Made by a program: the position numbers and the translations under genes. A stretch of 64,000 bases of DNA, taken from NCBI RefSeq assembly GCF_006874475.1, contig NZ_VIRM01000018.1:62001-126000 (forward strand), in the 5' to 3' direction. This stretch comes from Microbispora hainanensis. GTDB lineage: Bacteria > Actinomycetota > Actinomycetes > Streptosporangiales > Streptosporangiaceae. The notes below the pieces were generated by a model. That model was given only the letters and a program-made list of their open reading frames with translations, did not search any database and had not been told where the DNA came from. This document shows, in pieces, positions 25,495 to 34,867 of the stretch. The stretch's first letter is position 1, and each line of letters begins with the position of its first letter.

Positions 25495-26979
25495 TCACGG
25501 CGCGGCGGCGCCCGCCGGACGCTCTGCGCGGGCCGTGCGCCGGACGTGGGCCGGGGACACGAGTGCGAGCAGCAGCAGGAGCGCGCAGGCCCAGGCGAAC
25601 CAGTCGCCGAACCTCGTGTAGAGCGTGCCGGCCGAGCCGGCGGGCAGCGTGGCGATGACGGACACGACGGGCGCGTCCGCGCTGTGCGCCTCGGCCAGGA
25701 TCCGGCCGTTGGGGTCGCTCACGACCAGGTCGCCGTCGCGCGCCGCGCGCGCCACCGTGAGCCCGTTCTCGACGCCCCGGGTGACCGCCATCCTGCCGTG
25801 CAGCCAGCGGTCCCGGTCGAAGTCCCAGGCGGGCACGAACATCGTCGTGGCGCCGCTCCTGCGGTAGTCGCGCACCAGGCCGGGCAGGTCCAGGTCGAAA
25901 CAGATCGCGATCCCCCAGCGGGAGCCCGAACCGGGCACGAAGGCGTCGCGGTCCCCGGGCCGGAAGTCGCCTTCCAGCCCCGGGATGAGGTGGCGCTTGA
26001 AGTACTCCACCGGCCGGCTCCCGTCGGCGGGCACGTCGACGGCCGTGTTGCGGAGGCCGCCCGCCCCCTTGAGGACCAGCCCGGCGATGATGTCGACGTG
26101 GTGGTCCGCGGCGAGCCGCGCCAGCGGCGCCACCAGCTCGGGCAGCGTCGCGTCGTCGGCGGCGAAGACCTTTTCCGGCATGACCACGACCCGCGCGCCG
26201 CGCGCGGCGAGGTCGGGGATCCGCGCCGTGTACGTCCCGAGCAGGGCGCGTCCCTCCGCCGAGCCGACCGGGACCCAGCCGCCCCGGTCGGCGGCCAGCA
26301 GCGCCACCTTCTCCGCACCCGGCCCATCCCCGCCCCGGCCGTCCCCGTACGGCGTGCGCAGCCGCCAGGCGCCGTACCCCATCGCCAGGGCCAGGACGAC
26401 CACGGCGGTCACCGTTACCCGCAGCCGCCCGGCCGCCCTCGGGGCGGACAGCGCGGCGACGGCCGCGGGAACCCCGACAAGCAGGAAGGTGATCCCCCAC
26501 GGTCCGGTGACCGAGACGGTCTGCAGCACCGGCAGGACGTCGGCCTGGGTGTAGGCCAGGCTCCACCACGCCCCGTTCGGCGACAGCACCGAGACCGCGT
26601 ACTCGACCACGACCCAGGCCGCCGGCACGACGGCGGCGGCCGACAGGGCACGGCCTCGCAGCATCAGGGCCCGTGACAGCAGGACGACCAGCCCGAACAG
26701 CAGCGCCGAGCCGACGAGCATCGACACGACCATCGGTGGCGGGATCCGCACCGTGCCGAGGAAGTAGCCCCACATCGCCGTCTCACCGCCGAGCCAGGCG
26801 GCCGACGCCGCGAGGAACGCGGTGCGGGCGCCGGTGCGATGAGCGAGGACGAGCACCGGCAGCGGTGCGAGCCAGGTGACCCAGGGCACCGGCGTGAGCC
26901 CGGTGCCGAAGTGGAACAGCGTCGCGGACAGCGCCGTGGCGGCGAGCGCCACCACCAGACGCCGAATGGGTGGATTCAT
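25495..26979 (-). CDS. lnt: Apolipoprotein N-acyltransferase
   Basis: A 494-residue membrane enzyme with six or more N-terminal helices (1-215) and a nitrilase domain outside the membrane. The nitrilase triad is visible as Glu in VVVMPEKVF, Lys in IIAGLVLKG and Cys in GIAICFDLDLPG. It would N-acylate the lipidated Cys of lipoproteins, as known for actinobacterial Lnt proteins. A last helix (FAWACALLLLLALVSPA) and a short cytoplasmic tail close the protein. ATG 26979 follows AGGAGG by seven bases. It diverges from a two-component system. Confidence 0.9.
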   Translation of the reverse strand: MNPPIRRLVVALAATALSATLFHFGTGLTPVPWVTWLAPLPVLVLAHRTGARTAFLAASAAWLGGETAMWGYFLGTVRIPPPMVVSMLVGSALLFGLVVLLSRALMLRGRALSAAAVVPAAWVVVEYAVSVLSPNGAWWSLAYTQADVLPVLQTVSVTGPWGITFLLVGVPAAVAALSAPRAAGRLRVTVTAVVVLALAMGYGAWRLRTPYGDGRGGDGPGAEKVALLAADRGGWVPVGSAEGRALLGTYTARIPDLAARGARVVVMPEKVFAADDATLPELVAPLARLAADHHVDIIAGLVLKGAGGLRNTAVDVPADGSRPVEYFKRHLIPGLEGDFRPGDRDAFVPGSGSRWGIAICFDLDLPGLVRDYRRSGATTMFVPAWDFDRDRWLHGRMAVTRGVENGLTVARAARDGDLVVSDPNGRILAEAHSADAPVVSVIATLPAGSAGTLYTRFGDWFAWACALLLLLALVSPAHVRRTARAERPAGAAAP

Positions 26980-27102
26980 CGAGCAGCCTCCTTCTCCAGC
27001 CGCCCCGACCCTCTGGCACCCGGCCCCGACGCACATCACCGGCGAGAGCGAACCGGGTGCAGGTCGCGGGGACCGGAACCGCTCGGAGCCTGGTGGCATC
27101 GC

Positions 27103-27124
27103 GTCTCACTCGAAGGAGTGAGAC
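27103..27124. promoter_or_regulatory. Perfect inverted repeat between lnt and the two-component genes
   Basis: GTCTCACTC and GAGTGAGAC, separated by GAAG, form a 9-bp palindrome. It could be an operator for the downstream response regulator, or an mRNA hairpin in the leader of the kinase gene 86 bases before its start. Confidence 0.55.
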
Positions 27125-27209
27125 GATCATCGCCCGGGCGGTGGAGGCGGCCGCGGGCGCGACCCGAATACCCTTGCCGGGTTCCCTCCGACAACCTCCG
27201 GAGCCGGCC

Positions 27210-28343
27210 ATGCGGGCGAGCATCCTCAGTCCATCGAGGGCCGACGTCGCGATCGCCGTCGTCGTCACCGTGATGACGGTGACGCCCGTGCTCGTCCCCC
27301 ATCGGCAGCCGTGGTGGGCCGTGGCGCTCGCCGTGCTGATGTCGGTGCCCGTGCTGTGGCGGCGCCGCGCCGTCCTGTCCGCCGGGGCGGTCGTGGGCTG
27401 CGCCACGACGGCCTTGTCGATCGCGATGAAGTCGCTGCCGCACTCCGGGGCTCTGGTGCTGCTGCTGCCGTACGGCGTGCTGGTGTGCACCTACACGTTC
27501 GCGGCGGCGGATCTCTCCCGGGTGCGGCGCGCCGCGGGCATCGCGGGGCTCGTCGCGGGCGTGGCCGTGTCGCTCGTCGTCCCGCACGAGAACCTGGAGA
27601 CCTACCGTTATCTCCTCACCGCGATCGTCGCCGCGTACGCCGTCGGCGTGGGCGCACGCGCCCGGCGGGCCGTCCGGGACGCCGAACGGGAGCGCGAGGC
27701 CCGCATCCGCGAGGAACGCGCCGCCGCCGTCGCACGCGAACGCACCCGCATCGCCCGCGACATGCACGACATCGTGACCCATTCGGTCGGCCTCATGGTG
27801 ATCCAGGCGGAGACCGGCCCGCTGGTGGTGCGCGACCATCCGGAGAAGGCCGAGGCGGTCTTCGAGGCGATCGCGGCGGCCGGGCGCGACGCGATCGGCC
27901 AGCTCCGCCTGATCCTCGGCGCGCTGCGCGCGGGCGAGACACCCGGCGGCCCGGCTCCGGCGCGGGGGCCGCAGCCGGGGCTCGACGCCCTGCCCGGTCT
28001 GCTGGACAACGCCCGCCGGGCCGGCCTGGAGGTCTCCGCAGACGTACACGGCGAGCCGCGGCGCCTGCCCTCCGACGTGGACATCGCCGCATACCGGATC
28101 ATCCAGGAGGCGCTGACCAACACGATCCGGCACGCTGGAGCGAGCGCCGTCCGGGTGGGGCTCCGCTGGTCCGGTGACACCCTGGACGTCGAGGTCGCCG
28201 ACGACGGGCGGGGCGCGCGGGAGCCACGGGAGGGACACGGCATGATCGGGATGCGGGAGCGGGTCGCGGCGTGCGGCGGCCGCCTGGCCGTGCGGGCCGG
28301 AAACCCGGGTCTCACCGTGACCGCGACCCTGCCGATCGGCTGA
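27210..28343 (+). CDS. NarL-type sensor histidine kinase
   Basis: This 377-residue kinase has four or five N-terminal membrane helices (VAIAVVVTVMTVTPVLV, VALAVLMSVPVLW, LVAGVAVSLVV, LLTAIVAAYAVGVGA), a coiled linker rich in Arg and Glu and a HisKA_3 domain. The phosphorylated His lies near residue 185 in RIARDMHDIVTHSVGLMVIQ. The ATPase domain shows IIQEALTNTIRHAGASAV, VADDGRG and GHGMIGMRERV. The input domain is buried in the membrane, so the signal is probably envelope-related. It is followed four bases later by its response regulator. Confidence 0.93.
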   Translation: MRASILSPSRADVAIAVVVTVMTVTPVLVPHRQPWWAVALAVLMSVPVLWRRRAVLSAGAVVGCATTALSIAMKSLPHSGALVLLLPYGVLVCTYTFAAADLSRVRRAAGIAGLVAGVAVSLVVPHENLETYRYLLTAIVAAYAVGVGARARRAVRDAEREREARIREERAAAVARERTRIARDMHDIVTHSVGLMVIQAETGPLVVRDHPEKAEAVFEAIAAAGRDAIGQLRLILGALRAGETPGGPAPARGPQPGLDALPGLLDNARRAGLEVSADVHGEPRRLPSDVDIAAYRIIQEALTNTIRHAGASAVRVGLRWSGDTLDVEVADDGRGAREPREGHGMIGMRERVAACGGRLAVRAGNPGLTVTATLPIG

Positions 28344-28347
28344 CGGC

Positions 28348-29013
28348 ATGCTGCGCGTGCTCGTCGCCGACGACCAGGACCTGTTCCGCGGCGGCTTCGC
28401 GATGATCCTCGACGCCCATGACGACATCACGGTGGTCGGCGAGGCGGCCGACGGCGCCGAGGCCGTCGCGAAGGCCGTCGAGCTGGAACCCGACCTGGTG
28501 CTCATGGACATCCGCATGCCCGGCATGGACGGCGTCGAGGCCACCGGCGAGGTGTGCCGCAGGACCGGCGCGAAGGTGCTGGTGCTGACCATGTACGACG
28601 TCGACGAGTACGTCTACGACGCCCTGCGCGCCGGGGCAAGCGGCTTCCTGCTCAAGGACGTGCGGCGGGACGACCTCGTGCGCGCCGTCCGCCTGGTCGC
28701 CGGCGGGGAGTCGCTGCTGGCCCCGGCGATCACCCGGCGCCTGATCGCCGAGTTCGTCGGCCGCGGCCGCGCCCGGCCCCGGCTGCGGCAGCGGCTCGGC
28801 GAGCTGACCGACCGGGAGATGGACACGCTGCGGCTGCTCGCCCGCGGCCGGTCCAACGCCGAGATCGCCGCGGAGCTGGTGGTCACCGAGCACACGGTCA
28901 AAAGTCACGTGAGCAACCTGCTGACGAAACTCGGCCTGCGCGACCGCGCCCAGGCCGTCGTCTTCGCGTACGAGTCCGGCCTGGTGGTCGCCGGTGATCA
29001 GGAAATGCCGTGA
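28348..29013 (+). CDS. NarL/FixJ family response regulator
   Basis: A 221-residue transcription factor: a receiver domain with VLVADDQDLFRGGF, the phosphoacceptor in LVLMDIRMPGMDG (about Asp54), VLTMYDVDEYVYDAL and the Lys in GFLLKDV, then a LuxR-type HTH with LTDREMDTLRLLARGRSNAEI and VTEHTVKSHVSNLLTKLGLR. It forms an operon with the kinase and would be phosphorylated by it. Targets are not evident. Confidence 0.95.
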   Translation: MLRVLVADDQDLFRGGFAMILDAHDDITVVGEAADGAEAVAKAVELEPDLVLMDIRMPGMDGVEATGEVCRRTGAKVLVLTMYDVDEYVYDALRAGASGFLLKDVRRDDLVRAVRLVAGGESLLAPAITRRLIAEFVGRGRARPRLRQRLGELTDREMDTLRLLARGRSNAEIAAELVVTEHTVKSHVSNLLTKLGLRDRAQAVVFAYESGLVVAGDQEMP

Positions 29014-29323
29014 ACCGCGCGCCGTCAGAGCGTGATCGCGCCATGAATATTTCACCGAATCCGGCGGCGGGCGGCGGGTCTCGCGCGGAGTTTTCCGAGG
29101 TGCCGCGCGATCCCGGCTGATTCGGCACGGAACGGAAGATTTCCGCTTCGGCGAATCGTGTACACGAGCCGGGCCATTGCCGAATCTGGGAAGCGTCGGC
29201 CCCCATGCGCGAACCCCTGCTCGAGAACCCCTGCTCGAGAACCCCTGCTCACGAACCTCGTGCGCGCACCGGGGCGGGAGCCGGCACGCCAGAGCCGGTC
29301 ACCGCACCCCTGGAGACGATCCC
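29014..29323. other. 310-base leader region of the GH6 cellulase gene
   Basis: This gene-free stretch holds the end of the two-component operon and the control region of the cellulase. It includes an AT-richer part (29040-29160), the three 14-base repeats at 29211-29252 and a GGAG ribosome site. No canonical CebR box TGGGAGCGCTCCCA was seen. Confidence 0.5.
29211..29252. repeat. Three 14-bp tandem repeats upstream of the cellulase gene
   Basis: GAACCCCTGCTCGA at 29211 and 29225 is followed by GAACCCCTGCTCAC at 29239, and a degenerate partial copy (GAACCTCGTGC) continues. The array lies 72 bases before the GH6 start, so it may be an iterated regulator site. Confidence 0.85.
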
Positions 29324-31156
29324 ATGCCCTTCGGCCACCAACGGTCAGTCCGCAGAATCCTGACGGCCGCCGCGGCGGCCGTCCCCCTCGTGGCGGCGGC
29401 CCTGGCGACACCGCTCCTGGGCGCGGCGCCCGCCGAGGCCGCGGTCACCTGTCAGGTGACCTACACAAGCACCCAGTGGGGCACGAACTCGGGCGGCTTC
29501 ACGGCCGGGGTCACGATCAGGAACACCGGCGAAGCCCTGACCAGCTGGAAGCTGACCTTCACCTTCCCCGGCTCACAGAAGCTCACGCAGGGCTGGTCGG
29601 CCCGGTGGACCCAGTCCGGCAACCGCGTCGTCGCCGGCAACGAGTCGTGGAACGGCGCGGTGGCGTCCGGCGGGACGTTGCAGCCCGGGTTCAACGGCTC
29701 CTGGACCGGGAGCAACCCGCCGCCGACGGACTTCGCCGTCAACGGCGTGCCCTGCCAGGTCGTCGTGCCGGGCACGTCGCCGAGCCCGTCCCCCAGCCCC
29801 AGCCCCAGCCCGAGCCCGAGCCCGTCCCCCAGTCCCAGCCCGAGCCCGAGCCCGTCCCCCAGTCCGAGTCCGAGCCCGGACGTACCGGTGGACAACCCGT
29901 TCCTCGGCGCCCAGGGGTACGTCGACCCCGCTTGGGCGGCCGACGTGGAGTCCTCCGCCACGCGGGTGGACGACGCGACCGCGCAGAAGATGCGCGGCCT
30001 GGAGCAGACGCCCACCGCGGTCTGGCTCGACCGGATCGCGGACGTCACCGGCGGCTCCGGAGTCACCCGTACGCTGAAGGACCACCTCGACACCGCCGTC
30101 GAGCAGGGGGCCGGCTACATCACGCTCGTCCTCCACAACCTGCCCGACCGCGACTGCCGGTCGCTGGTCTCCGACGCCGAGCTGCACGCGCAGGAGAACG
30201 GCCTCAACCGCTACAAGGCGGAATACGTCGACCCCATCGCCGCGCTCCTGGCCAGGCCCGAGTATCGCGACCTGCGCGTCGCGGCCGTCATCGAGCCGCA
30301 TGCCCTGATCGACCTCGTCGTGGGACGCTTCAGCATCTACCCGTGTGACCAGGCGGCGGGGTCGGGCGTCTACGTGACGGGCATCCGCTACGCCCTCGAC
30401 AAGCTCGCCCCCCTGCCCAACGTCTACACCTACCTCGACGCGGGCAGCGCGGGATGGGGCGGCTGGGACGAGAACTTCAGCGCGTTCACGAACCTGATCA
30501 CCGACACCGTGAGCGGCACGGCGGCGGGCCTGAACAGCCTCGACGGCATCGCCACGAACGTCGCCGACTACGTCCCCCTCGTGGAGCCCTTCCTGACCGA
30601 CGCGAACCAGACCGTGGCCGGCGTGCCGATCAAGCAGAGCAGGTTCATCGACTGGAACCCCTTCCTGCACGAACGGGACTACGCCCTCGCGATGCGGACC
30701 GCCCTGATCGCCAAGGGCTTCTCCAGCGCGCTCGGCGTGGTCGTCGACACCTCCCGCAACGGCTGGGGCGGGCCCGACCGGCCCACGGAGGTGAGCACCT
30801 CGCTCGACATCAACACCTTCGTGGACCAGAGCCGCATCGACCGGCGTCCGTCGCGCGGCGCGATGTGCAACCAGAAGGGCGCGGGGCTGGGGACACGGCC
30901 GATCGCCGCTCCCGCCCCCGGCGTCGACGCCTACCTGTGGATCAAACGGCCCGGCGAGTCGGACGGCGCGGGCGGGCCGATCCTGCCGGAGGACTCCGAC
31001 CGGCTGCTCGACGGCACGTGCGACCCCACCGGCTCCCTCGGGCCCGTGTCGGACTCGATCCGGCCGACCGGCGCCCTCCCCAACGCGCCGCTGCCGGGCG
31101 ACTGGCACCACGAGCAGTTCGTGATGCTGGTGAACAACGCCTACCCGGCGCTGTGA
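29324..31156 (+). CDS. Secreted GH6 cellulase with N-terminal CBM2
   Basis: A 610-residue exported enzyme. The signal peptide (to about residue 40, ending AAPAEAA) precedes a CBM2 cellulose-binding domain (41-150) starting VTCQVTYTSTQWGTNSGGF, bounded by Cys and with the exposed Trp residues. A Ser-Pro linker of about 34 residues follows, then the GH6 domain (about 190-610). GH6 marks include TAVWLDRIADVTGG, NGLNRYKAEYVDPI, YLDAGSAGWGGW, VVVDTSRNGWGG and DAYLWIKRPGESDG. It hydrolyses cellulose by inversion as an endoglucanase or cellobiohydrolase. ATG 29324 follows GGAG by eight bases. Confidence 0.95.
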   Translation: MPFGHQRSVRRILTAAAAAVPLVAAALATPLLGAAPAEAAVTCQVTYTSTQWGTNSGGFTAGVTIRNTGEALTSWKLTFTFPGSQKLTQGWSARWTQSGNRVVAGNESWNGAVASGGTLQPGFNGSWTGSNPPPTDFAVNGVPCQVVVPGTSPSPSPSPSPSPSPSPSPSPSPSPSPSPSPSPSPDVPVDNPFLGAQGYVDPAWAADVESSATRVDDATAQKMRGLEQTPTAVWLDRIADVTGGSGVTRTLKDHLDTAVEQGAGYITLVLHNLPDRDCRSLVSDAELHAQENGLNRYKAEYVDPIAALLARPEYRDLRVAAVIEPHALIDLVVGRFSIYPCDQAAGSGVYVTGIRYALDKLAPLPNVYTYLDAGSAGWGGWDENFSAFTNLITDTVSGTAAGLNSLDGIATNVADYVPLVEPFLTDANQTVAGVPIKQSRFIDWNPFLHERDYALAMRTALIAKGFSSALGVVVDTSRNGWGGPDRPTEVSTSLDINTFVDQSRIDRRPSRGAMCNQKGAGLGTRPIAAPAPGVDAYLWIKRPGESDGAGGPILPEDSDRLLDGTCDPTGSLGPVSDSIRPTGALPNAPLPGDWHHEQFVMLVNNAYPAL

Positions 31157-31171
31157 GCTTGCGGTGCGTCC

Positions 31172-33670
31172 TCACCTGTCCGTCCGGCCCAGGAGCACCT
31201 GCGCGTCGGCGCCGATCGGCGTCTGGGCCGAGGTGTCCACCTGCGAGGTGATGTCGATGCCGTTCCTGAGCTGACTCCACAGGCCGAGGATGGCCGCCGT
31301 CTGCGCGACGATGAGCGCGACCCCGCTGCCCGCCGTACCGAGCCGGTAGACGACGGCCACCGGGGTGAGCCGCGACGCGAGACCGCCCGGGCGGGTCTGG
31401 AGGGTCCGCGCGTCCATGAGGACGGCCACGACGGTCAGCACCAGGAACAGCAGCAGCACCCGCACGAGCGAGCCGCGCACGGGGGCCTGGCCGATGACGT
31501 TGTTCAGCATGGCGTGGGCCCCCGTCGCCGCGGCGTACGCGAGGACCGGCACGACCCCCTTGAGATAGCCGCGCCTGCCGGGCAGGCGGCGCCACAGCGC
31601 GCCCAGCACGAAGCCCGCGACCGGCCAGATCAGCAGCCCGCCGATCAGGTCGCCGGCCAGGCCGTAGAACCCGTTGGGGTCGCCGAGCCGGTCGAGCCAG
31701 CCGTCGTGCCCCCGGCTGTCGGTGCTCCACGTGGCCCAGATCAGGAACACGGCGGCGGGCGCGCCCACGTAGGACGCGTATCGGGCGGCGAGCCGCGCGT
31801 TCGCCCACCACGTCACGCCCGGGCCGCGCGACAGCGCGACGTCGAGCGGGCTGAGCCCGTCCTCCCTGCCGGGGTCGAGGCCGATCTCCATGCGGAGGCC
31901 GCGGATGCGGTCGACGACCGGCCCGAGCTCCTTGGTGTGTTCCTCGTCGTCGAGCTCCCCCGCCGCCCAGCGCCGCCGCAGCCCCTTCTCCCGCTGCTCC
32001 AGGTCGCGATACTCGTCCACGATCATCGCGAGCCTGCGGCGGGACACGCCCGGGTCGGCCACCTCGGCCCGCCGCGTCAGCCGCAGCAGCAGGGGCAGGG
32101 GCAGCGCGGCCAGCCCCACGAGCCCGGCCAGCGGAAAGGGCATCCCCGCGTACGTGTTGAGCCACCTGATCGTGCCCACGACGAACAGGAACACCAGGAG
32201 CGACAGGGTGGACGGCGCGACGGAGTCCGTACGCCGCCCGTGCAGGCGGAGCAGCAGCAGAAGCAGGAGCACCACCAGCGGCCACATCAGATAGGCGAGG
32301 CCGCGCAGCAGGAAGAAGGGCGACATCGCCGTGACCGGCACGAAGCCCGAGGTCCGCAGGCCGGCGACGACCGCGTGGGCCACGTAGGCGAGGGCGAGCA
32401 GCGCGAGGCCGGGGACGCTCCAGCACAGCAGGACGCGCACGGCGCGCGGCGTCCGGCCCCGGACGCGGGCGGCCCGGGCCGCGATGGCCCACGCCGCCCC
32501 GGTGAGCAGCAGCGCCGTGACGACCGACGGCGCGACCCACAGGGCGTCCGACGGCGGGTCGCCGAAGAGCCGGGCGGCCAGGAGCGCCAGCCCGCCCACG
32601 ACGGCGAGCGCCACGCCGGCGAACACCGGGCCGGCGAACACCGGGCCGGCGAACACCGGGCCGGCGAACAGGGGGGGCCTCCACCGGAGCCCGGTGCGCG
32701 CCGGCCTCCACACCGCCAGGCACAACGGCACCGCCACCACGAGGATCGCCAGCATGTCCGGCACGTGGAACACGCCGGCCAGGAAGAGCGTGCCGGTCAG
32801 CGCGCCCACGGCCAGCAGTGTCTCCGTCGCCGTGATCATCGCCAGGGCGCCGAGGGCGATCCGGATCAGGAGGCGCTCGTCCCGGTCGCCGGAACGCCGA
32901 TAGAGCACCACGAGCAGCCCGGCCAGCAGCAGGTAGGGCAGCGCGAAGCCCAGGTAGGTCGCGACCATGAGCGCGTCCTGCCCCCGCAGCTCGCTCCAGC
33001 GCTGGAACGCCGACCGCGCCGACAGCGGCACGGCGACCTCGACCCGCGGTGCGGCGGTGGCGTCGCGCCAGACGTAGACGCCGCCGGGGAGCACCTCCGA
33101 CGGCAGGGGCGTCACGGTGCGGGCCCGGGACTCCGGCGTCTTGACGACCACGGTCCGCCATCGCGCCCCGGCCAGCCCGGGCGGCAGGTCCCCGGGCGTG
33201 GGCAGCAGCGCCACGAACCGGGTGTCGCCGGACGTACGGCTCGACCACAGCCCGGCCGGCTCCCCCCACTCGGTGTGGTACAGCTCCAGCGGGGTCTCCT
33301 GGGTGACCTGGACCACGACGTCGGCGCCGTCGTCCGGCATCGTGACGCTCGGCGTGCCACCGTCCGCGCCGTTCGCGCCGGACGGCAGCAGGCAGCCGAC
33401 GGCGCGCCCGTCGCCGAGCAGGGCGGCGGCCCCCGGCCAGTCGCGCGGGACGCCGACGCGCGTCGTGCTCGTCATCACGGGGGTGTCGTGGCCGCGTTCC
33501 GCGACGGCCACCGACGTCTCCACCCACGACGAGCGGGGAGGCCCGAACCCGCAGGACGTGTCGTCCGCGAGCGCCGGGCGCGGGCTCAGCGCGCACAGAC
33601 CGAGCACCACCAGGATGAGCAGCGCAACCGCGATGGGCCTTGTTCCGGCATTCGTCGTCCGCCGCCGCAC
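31172..33670 (-). CDS. Large polytopic membrane protein of unknown function
   Basis: This 832-residue protein starts at a GTG six bases after GGAGG. A signal-like helix is followed by an extracytoplasmic beta-rich domain (about 35-240) and then roughly 14 membrane helices, interrupted near residues 560-640 by a charged cytoplasmic coiled region (IVDEYRDLEQREKGLRRRW). Near 345 it contains four FAGPV units from a 15-base DNA repeat. The layout resembles the uncharacterised DUF6185-type proteins of streptomycetes as far as I recall, but no catalytic motif is visible. It converges on the GH6 gene with a 15-base gap. Confidence 0.75.
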   Translation of the reverse strand: MRRRTTNAGTRPIAVALLILVVLGLCALSPRPALADDTSCGFGPPRSSWVETSVAVAERGHDTPVMTSTTRVGVPRDWPGAAALLGDGRAVGCLLPSGANGADGGTPSVTMPDDGADVVVQVTQETPLELYHTEWGEPAGLWSSRTSGDTRFVALLPTPGDLPPGLAGARWRTVVVKTPESRARTVTPLPSEVLPGGVYVWRDATAAPRVEVAVPLSARSAFQRWSELRGQDALMVATYLGFALPYLLLAGLLVVLYRRSGDRDERLLIRIALGALAMITATETLLAVGALTGTLFLAGVFHVPDMLAILVVAVPLCLAVWRPARTGLRWRPPLFAGPVFAGPVFAGPVFAGVALAVVGGLALLAARLFGDPPSDALWVAPSVVTALLLTGAAWAIAARAARVRGRTPRAVRVLLCWSVPGLALLALAYVAHAVVAGLRTSGFVPVTAMSPFFLLRGLAYLMWPLVVLLLLLLLRLHGRRTDSVAPSTLSLLVFLFVVGTIRWLNTYAGMPFPLAGLVGLAALPLPLLLRLTRRAEVADPGVSRRRLAMIVDEYRDLEQREKGLRRRWAAGELDDEEHTKELGPVVDRIRGLRMEIGLDPGREDGLSPLDVALSRGPGVTWWANARLAARYASYVGAPAAVFLIWATWSTDSRGHDGWLDRLGDPNGFYGLAGDLIGGLLIWPVAGFVLGALWRRLPGRRGYLKGVVPVLAYAAATGAHAMLNNVIGQAPVRGSLVRVLLLFLVLTVVAVLMDARTLQTRPGGLASRLTPVAVVYRLGTAGSGVALIVAQTAAILGLWSQLRNGIDITSQVDTSAQTPIGADAQVLLGRTDR
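32615..32674. repeat. Four 15-bp in-frame repeats (FAGPV units)
   Basis: GCCGGCGAACACCGG occurs at 32615, 32630 and 32645, and in altered form at 32660. In the reading frame each copy yields one FAGPV pentapeptide in a membrane segment. The three identical copies suggest recent slippage. Confidence 0.85.
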
Positions 33671-33758
33671 AACCGACCTCCCGTACGCGATCGCTCCCGA
33701 AGGGTGAGTCGCGCGAAAGGCCGGAACGGTTACGGATCTCCGCCTGCCAGGCCTCTCG

Positions 33759-34715
33759 TCAGGGACCGGTCAGACGGCGCTCGCCCTTCGGGGTGATCAC
33801 GTAGACCTGCCAGGTGTAGTAGGCGTAGTAGTTCCTGATGTCCCGCTTCATCTGGCGTGCGTGCAGCAGGACCGCGTCCACGTACGCGTTGGAGTGGTTG
33901 TAGGCGTACAGCGCGCGCCGATAGTCGCCGGGGGCGCCCGACGCGTGGAGGTAGTTGGCCGCGCCGAGCAGAGCGTCGCCCGTGTCGTCGATGTCGCCGC
34001 CCATGCCGTACGCCTTCCAGGTGCCCGGCATGAACTGCATCGGGCCCTTGGCGCCCACGTAGCTCGGCGAGCGCACCCGCCCGAACTTGGTCTCCACGAG
34101 CATCACCGCCGCCAGCACCTCCCAGTCGACGCCGAACCGGCGTTCGGCGCGCCGGAAGGCGGCGAGCAGGGCGTCGGCGGGCTCGGCCGGCCTGATCTTG
34201 ATCTTGATGGGCCCGCTGACGGGGTGGGCGAGGGAGAGCAGGTCGCGGATGGCCGTCACGTTGTCGCGCGCCCGCGCGGCCGTGTCCTTCGGCAGCTTGG
34301 CGTAGGTGCGGGACGCGACCCCGGGATTGCGGGCGAGATAGCGGTAGACGCGCTGCTCGTACAGGGACAGCAGGACCACCGGCTCGGGCGCCTCCCCCTT
34401 CGCGGGGTCGCCCGTACGTCTCCAGTCGTCGATCGCGTCACGCAGCCGCCCCACCGTGTGGGCGAGGGCGTCGGCCAGTCGCTTGGGGTCCTTGGGGATC
34501 GCCGCGTCCGGCCCGGGCAGGTCCCCTGCCGACGGTTCCGGGCTCGCGAAGGACCGTTCCGGCGCGGTCGGGGTCACGCGCTCGCGGGGAGCGGCCGAGG
34601 CGGCCTCGCCCGCCGCGCCCGCGCATCCCGAGAGCGGGACGACGACGACGGCGAGCACGGCGGCCAGGAGCGTACGGCGCGGCGGCAGCAGGTTCACGGC
34701 AGGCTGATCGTTCAT
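33759..34715 (-). CDS. Lipoprotein lytic transglycosylase (SLT domain)
   Basis: A 318-residue exported lipoprotein. The signal has the lipobox LSGC at about residue 31, so the mature protein would be lipid-anchored outside the membrane. A linker of Ala, Pro and Ser precedes a C-terminal lytic transglycosylase domain: VDWEVLAAVMLVETKFGRVRS (catalytic Glu in VETKFG), AKGPMQFMPGTW and YNHSNAYVDAVLLHAR. It cleaves peptidoglycan glycan strands non-hydrolytically. ATG 34715 is chosen for its placement before the signal. It diverges from the RiPP-like locus. Confidence 0.92.
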   Translation of the reverse strand: MNDQPAVNLLPPRRTLLAAVLAVVVVPLSGCAGAAGEAASAAPRERVTPTAPERSFASPEPSAGDLPGPDAAIPKDPKRLADALAHTVGRLRDAIDDWRRTGDPAKGEAPEPVVLLSLYEQRVYRYLARNPGVASRTYAKLPKDTAARARDNVTAIRDLLSLAHPVSGPIKIKIRPAEPADALLAAFRRAERRFGVDWEVLAAVMLVETKFGRVRSPSYVGAKGPMQFMPGTWKAYGMGGDIDDTGDALLGAANYLHASGAPGDYRRALYAYNHSNAYVDAVLLHARQMKRDIRNYYAYYTWQVYVITPKGERRLTGP

Positions 34716-34830
34716 CGTCACCAACGTATTCCCAGCGGTGACGATCCATGTCCTCTTCACCGGGATGCGACGCCCGTTGTGAGAAAGTGTTTTACGGCCG
34801 ACCCATTTTTCCCCTCCGCGGAATTCGGTG

Positions 34831-34858
34831 TTGACTAGCACACTTATCGCCCACTAAT
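34831..34858 (+). promoter_or_regulatory. Predicted promoter of the E1 enzyme gene, leaderless type
   Basis: TTGACT (34831-34836) and ACTAAT (34853-34858) are spaced by 16 bases. The predicted start of transcription falls within a few bases of GTG 34868, which has no Shine-Dalgarno, so the gene is probably leaderless. Confidence 0.5.
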
Positions 34859-34867
34859 CGTCGTCAC

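Noticed and set aside
29785-29880. Ser-Pro codon repeats as a mobile or regulatory repeat
   Set aside because: They are in frame and encode the typical linker between CBM2 and GH6. The similar stretch at 63497-63605 is the Ala-Ser-Pro linker of the esterase.
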